Assembly: GCA_937902665.1 (NCBI GenBank)
Contig: CALELM010000023.1
Location: 1-16,122 of the forward strand
DNA: 16,122 nucleotides
Origin: an uncultured Selenomonadaceae bacterium
Lineage (GTDB): Bacteria; Bacillota; Negativicutes; Selenomonadales; Selenomonadaceae
Direction of reading: 5' to 3'
The position numbers were made by a program, and so were the translations under genes. The notes under the pieces are model-generated. The model searched no databases. It saw nothing but the letters and a program-made list of their open reading frames with translations, and had not been told where the DNA came from. Position 1 is the first letter of the stretch, and each line of letters starts with the position of its first letter. Positions 15,005 to 16,122 of the stretch are shown piece by piece.

Positions 15005-15931
15005 ATGCTCGAATTATCGACCTTAGGGGAATATCTCAAAAAGAACCCTGAGATTATGAGAAAACGCACATTGCTGCAGAGTACACTGAGGGATATTTTT
15101 CCCCAAGACAAGCGGACGGTGAACCTGCTGCTCATAGGCTTTGAGGAGGGTATTTTCTCTTTGGTAGGCACGTCTCCCACTTGCGAGAGACTGGCAAAGC
15201 TAGTACGCACTATAACAGATAATCACGGTGTGGGAGAGGAAAATGCCGTATACATTATTGAAACTTGGTTTGAGGTGGTGTTTCATGAACCGCTTCCGAA
15301 AGGGTTCGGAAGCCACGCCAATTCACAAAGCGAGCCTTTGGGCAACCCTGCGCAGGATAGCGAACAAAGAAGTTTCCTAGAGATGATGAGCCAATTATTT
15401 GGTTCGGGCTTCTCCAGCTCTGCAGCTTCCGCTTCGCCTTACCAAGCCACCTCCTCCTTATCTGTCGATGATGTTCGGGAAGTATTCTTCAGGACGAAAG
15501 GAAAGCTGATGCGCAAATGCGGAATCCGGCGAAGTCAGGACATGAGTACATGGGATGTTGTCGATATGCACAACGAGAGCCATTACAGCAGGAGCCCGTA
15601 TCAGAGGGAAAAAAGTCTTATCGTCAGGAAACTGGGCAAAGGGCGGTATCAAGAGCCAGATTTTGCTTACATCAGAACCAGTACGGATATGACTCGGTCG
15701 TGGGGCGTTACTTACGACAGCATTATCGTTCCAGAAGATACGGATGCCGTGATACCCTTTGATGAAATTGACTATGTGGAATCAGAACGTGGCTTATTCA
15801 CGGACACCATGACCATTTTCCTCAAGAACGGCAAACGCCGCTCCCTAAATGAGTATGAAATGTTGTCAACTCCTGTGCATGACAATATCTCAGACTTGGC
15901 AGATTTCCTGAATGTTATCAAGGACATGTGA
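15005..15931 (+). CDS. TerY-P-associated paralogue 2
   Basis: The product is 308 residues with the same architecture as its upstream neighbour. Residues 1-103 are almost identical (MLELSTLGEYLKKNP, RDIFPQDKRTVNLLL, VGEENAVYIIETW). The linker is about 30 residues longer, Ser/Ala/Gln-rich and unrelated (104-150), and then SLSVDDVREVFF realigns. The C-terminal PH-like region (about 200-308) is more diverged but keeps GKGRYQEPDFAYIR, SWGVTYDS, DAVIPFDEI and FLNVIKDM. ATG at 15005 is chosen because it matches the paralogue start; an in-frame ATG at 14948 lies in the repeat leader without a ribosome binding site. It is the last gene of the operon, followed by a terminator. Confidence 0.82.
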   Translation: MLELSTLGEYLKKNPEIMRKRTLLQSTLRDIFPQDKRTVNLLLIGFEEGIFSLVGTSPTCERLAKLVRTITDNHGVGEENAVYIIETWFEVVFHEPLPKGFGSHANSQSEPLGNPAQDSEQRSFLEMMSQLFGSGFSSSAASASPYQATSSLSVDDVREVFFRTKGKLMRKCGIRRSQDMSTWDVVDMHNESHYSRSPYQREKSLIVRKLGKGRYQEPDFAYIRTSTDMTRSWGVTYDSIIVPEDTDAVIPFDEIDYVESERGLFTDTMTIFLKNGKRRSLNEYEMLSTPVHDNISDLADFLNVIKDM

Positions 15932-15993
15932 GCAAAGGGCAAGATGCTTGGAGCGAAAACAAGATATGACCGTAGCTTGGTTACATCAAAAGG

Positions 15994-16031
15994 AGTTGCT
16001 GTGCGTAACTGTAACGTGCAGCAGCTTTTTT
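15994..16031 (+). terminator. Terminator of the TerY-P operon
   Basis: A 13-bp stem (AGTTGCTGTGCGT with ACGTGCAGCAGCT, three G-U pairs) encloses a 7-base loop and is followed by TTTTTT. It lies 62 bases after the last stop codon. Confidence 0.85.
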
Positions 16032-16060
16032 ATTGATAACATATAACGAAGCTAAAGATG

Positions 16061-16093
16061 CCCCCTCCTTCAACAGCTTGCTGTAAGTGGGGG
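16061..16093. repeat. Imperfect palindrome near the window end
   Basis: CCCCC (16061-16065) can pair with GGGGG (16089-16093) around an inner ACAGC-TT-GCTGT hairpin (16073-16084). There is no T run, so it is not a terminator. It resembles small palindromic intergenic repeats found in many copies in gut Negativicutes, but that link is from memory. The last ~30 bases hold no recognisable gene start. Confidence 0.4.
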
Positions 16094-16122
16094 AAGCCAA
16101 ATTTTAACAAGCGGTGAGCATA

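Overview
The window looks like chromosome from an anaerobic member of the Negativicutes, most likely a Selenomonas-like bacterium. This is inferred from gene content and codon style, because no ribosomal RNA is present. The supporting genes are a direct glutaminyl-tRNA synthetase, a NiaR-type regulator, a CheX-based chemotaxis pair (a motile cell) and a trimeric NAD-linked [FeFe] hydrogenase (a fermentative anaerobe). Strong Shine-Dalgarno sequences sit before almost every gene, and several starts are GTG or TTG.

Layout. Positions 1-177 hold the end of a tRNA-Lys, a complete tRNA-Val and a terminator. Positions 191-4967, all on the + strand, carry niaR, an HD-domain phosphohydrolase with its own extended -10 promoter, glnS, a small charged protein of unknown function and an ArsB/NhaD/CitM-type membrane transporter, closed by a strong terminator. 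Positions 5196-6528 carry a response regulator fused to a CheX-like domain, followed by a stand-alone CheX. A long bidirectional terminator separates this pair from the convergent hydrogenase operon hydC-hydB-hydA (10168 down to 6641, minus strand). HydB is short and has altered flavin-site motifs. Positions 10169-10918 are about 750 bases without a convincing gene. They contain a perfect 27-bp inverted repeat just upstream of hydC, a terminator following a short open stretch, and a second hairpin.

Positions 10919-15931 (+) form a compact five-gene operon ending in a terminator: a Ser/Thr kinase with a zinc ribbon and a probable beta-sandwich tail, a TerY-like von Willebrand A (VWA) protein, a PP2C phosphatase, and two tandem paralogues of unknown function. 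The first three match the TerY-P kinase/phosphatase/VWA triad described by comparative genomics for tellurite/stress and phage-response loci. The two downstream proteins share a nearly identical helical N-terminal domain, different Ser-rich linkers, and a C-terminal domain that looks PH-like. They are candidate substrates or effectors of the triad.

The most unusual DNA feature is a 51-bp repeat. Three in-frame copies make the acidic C-terminal tail of the phosphatase. The third copy also carries the ribosome binding site of the first paralogue, and a fourth copy forms the leader of the second paralogue. The repeat and paralogue therefore seem to have been duplicated together. The window ends with an imperfect palindrome, possibly the edge of an intergenic repeat.
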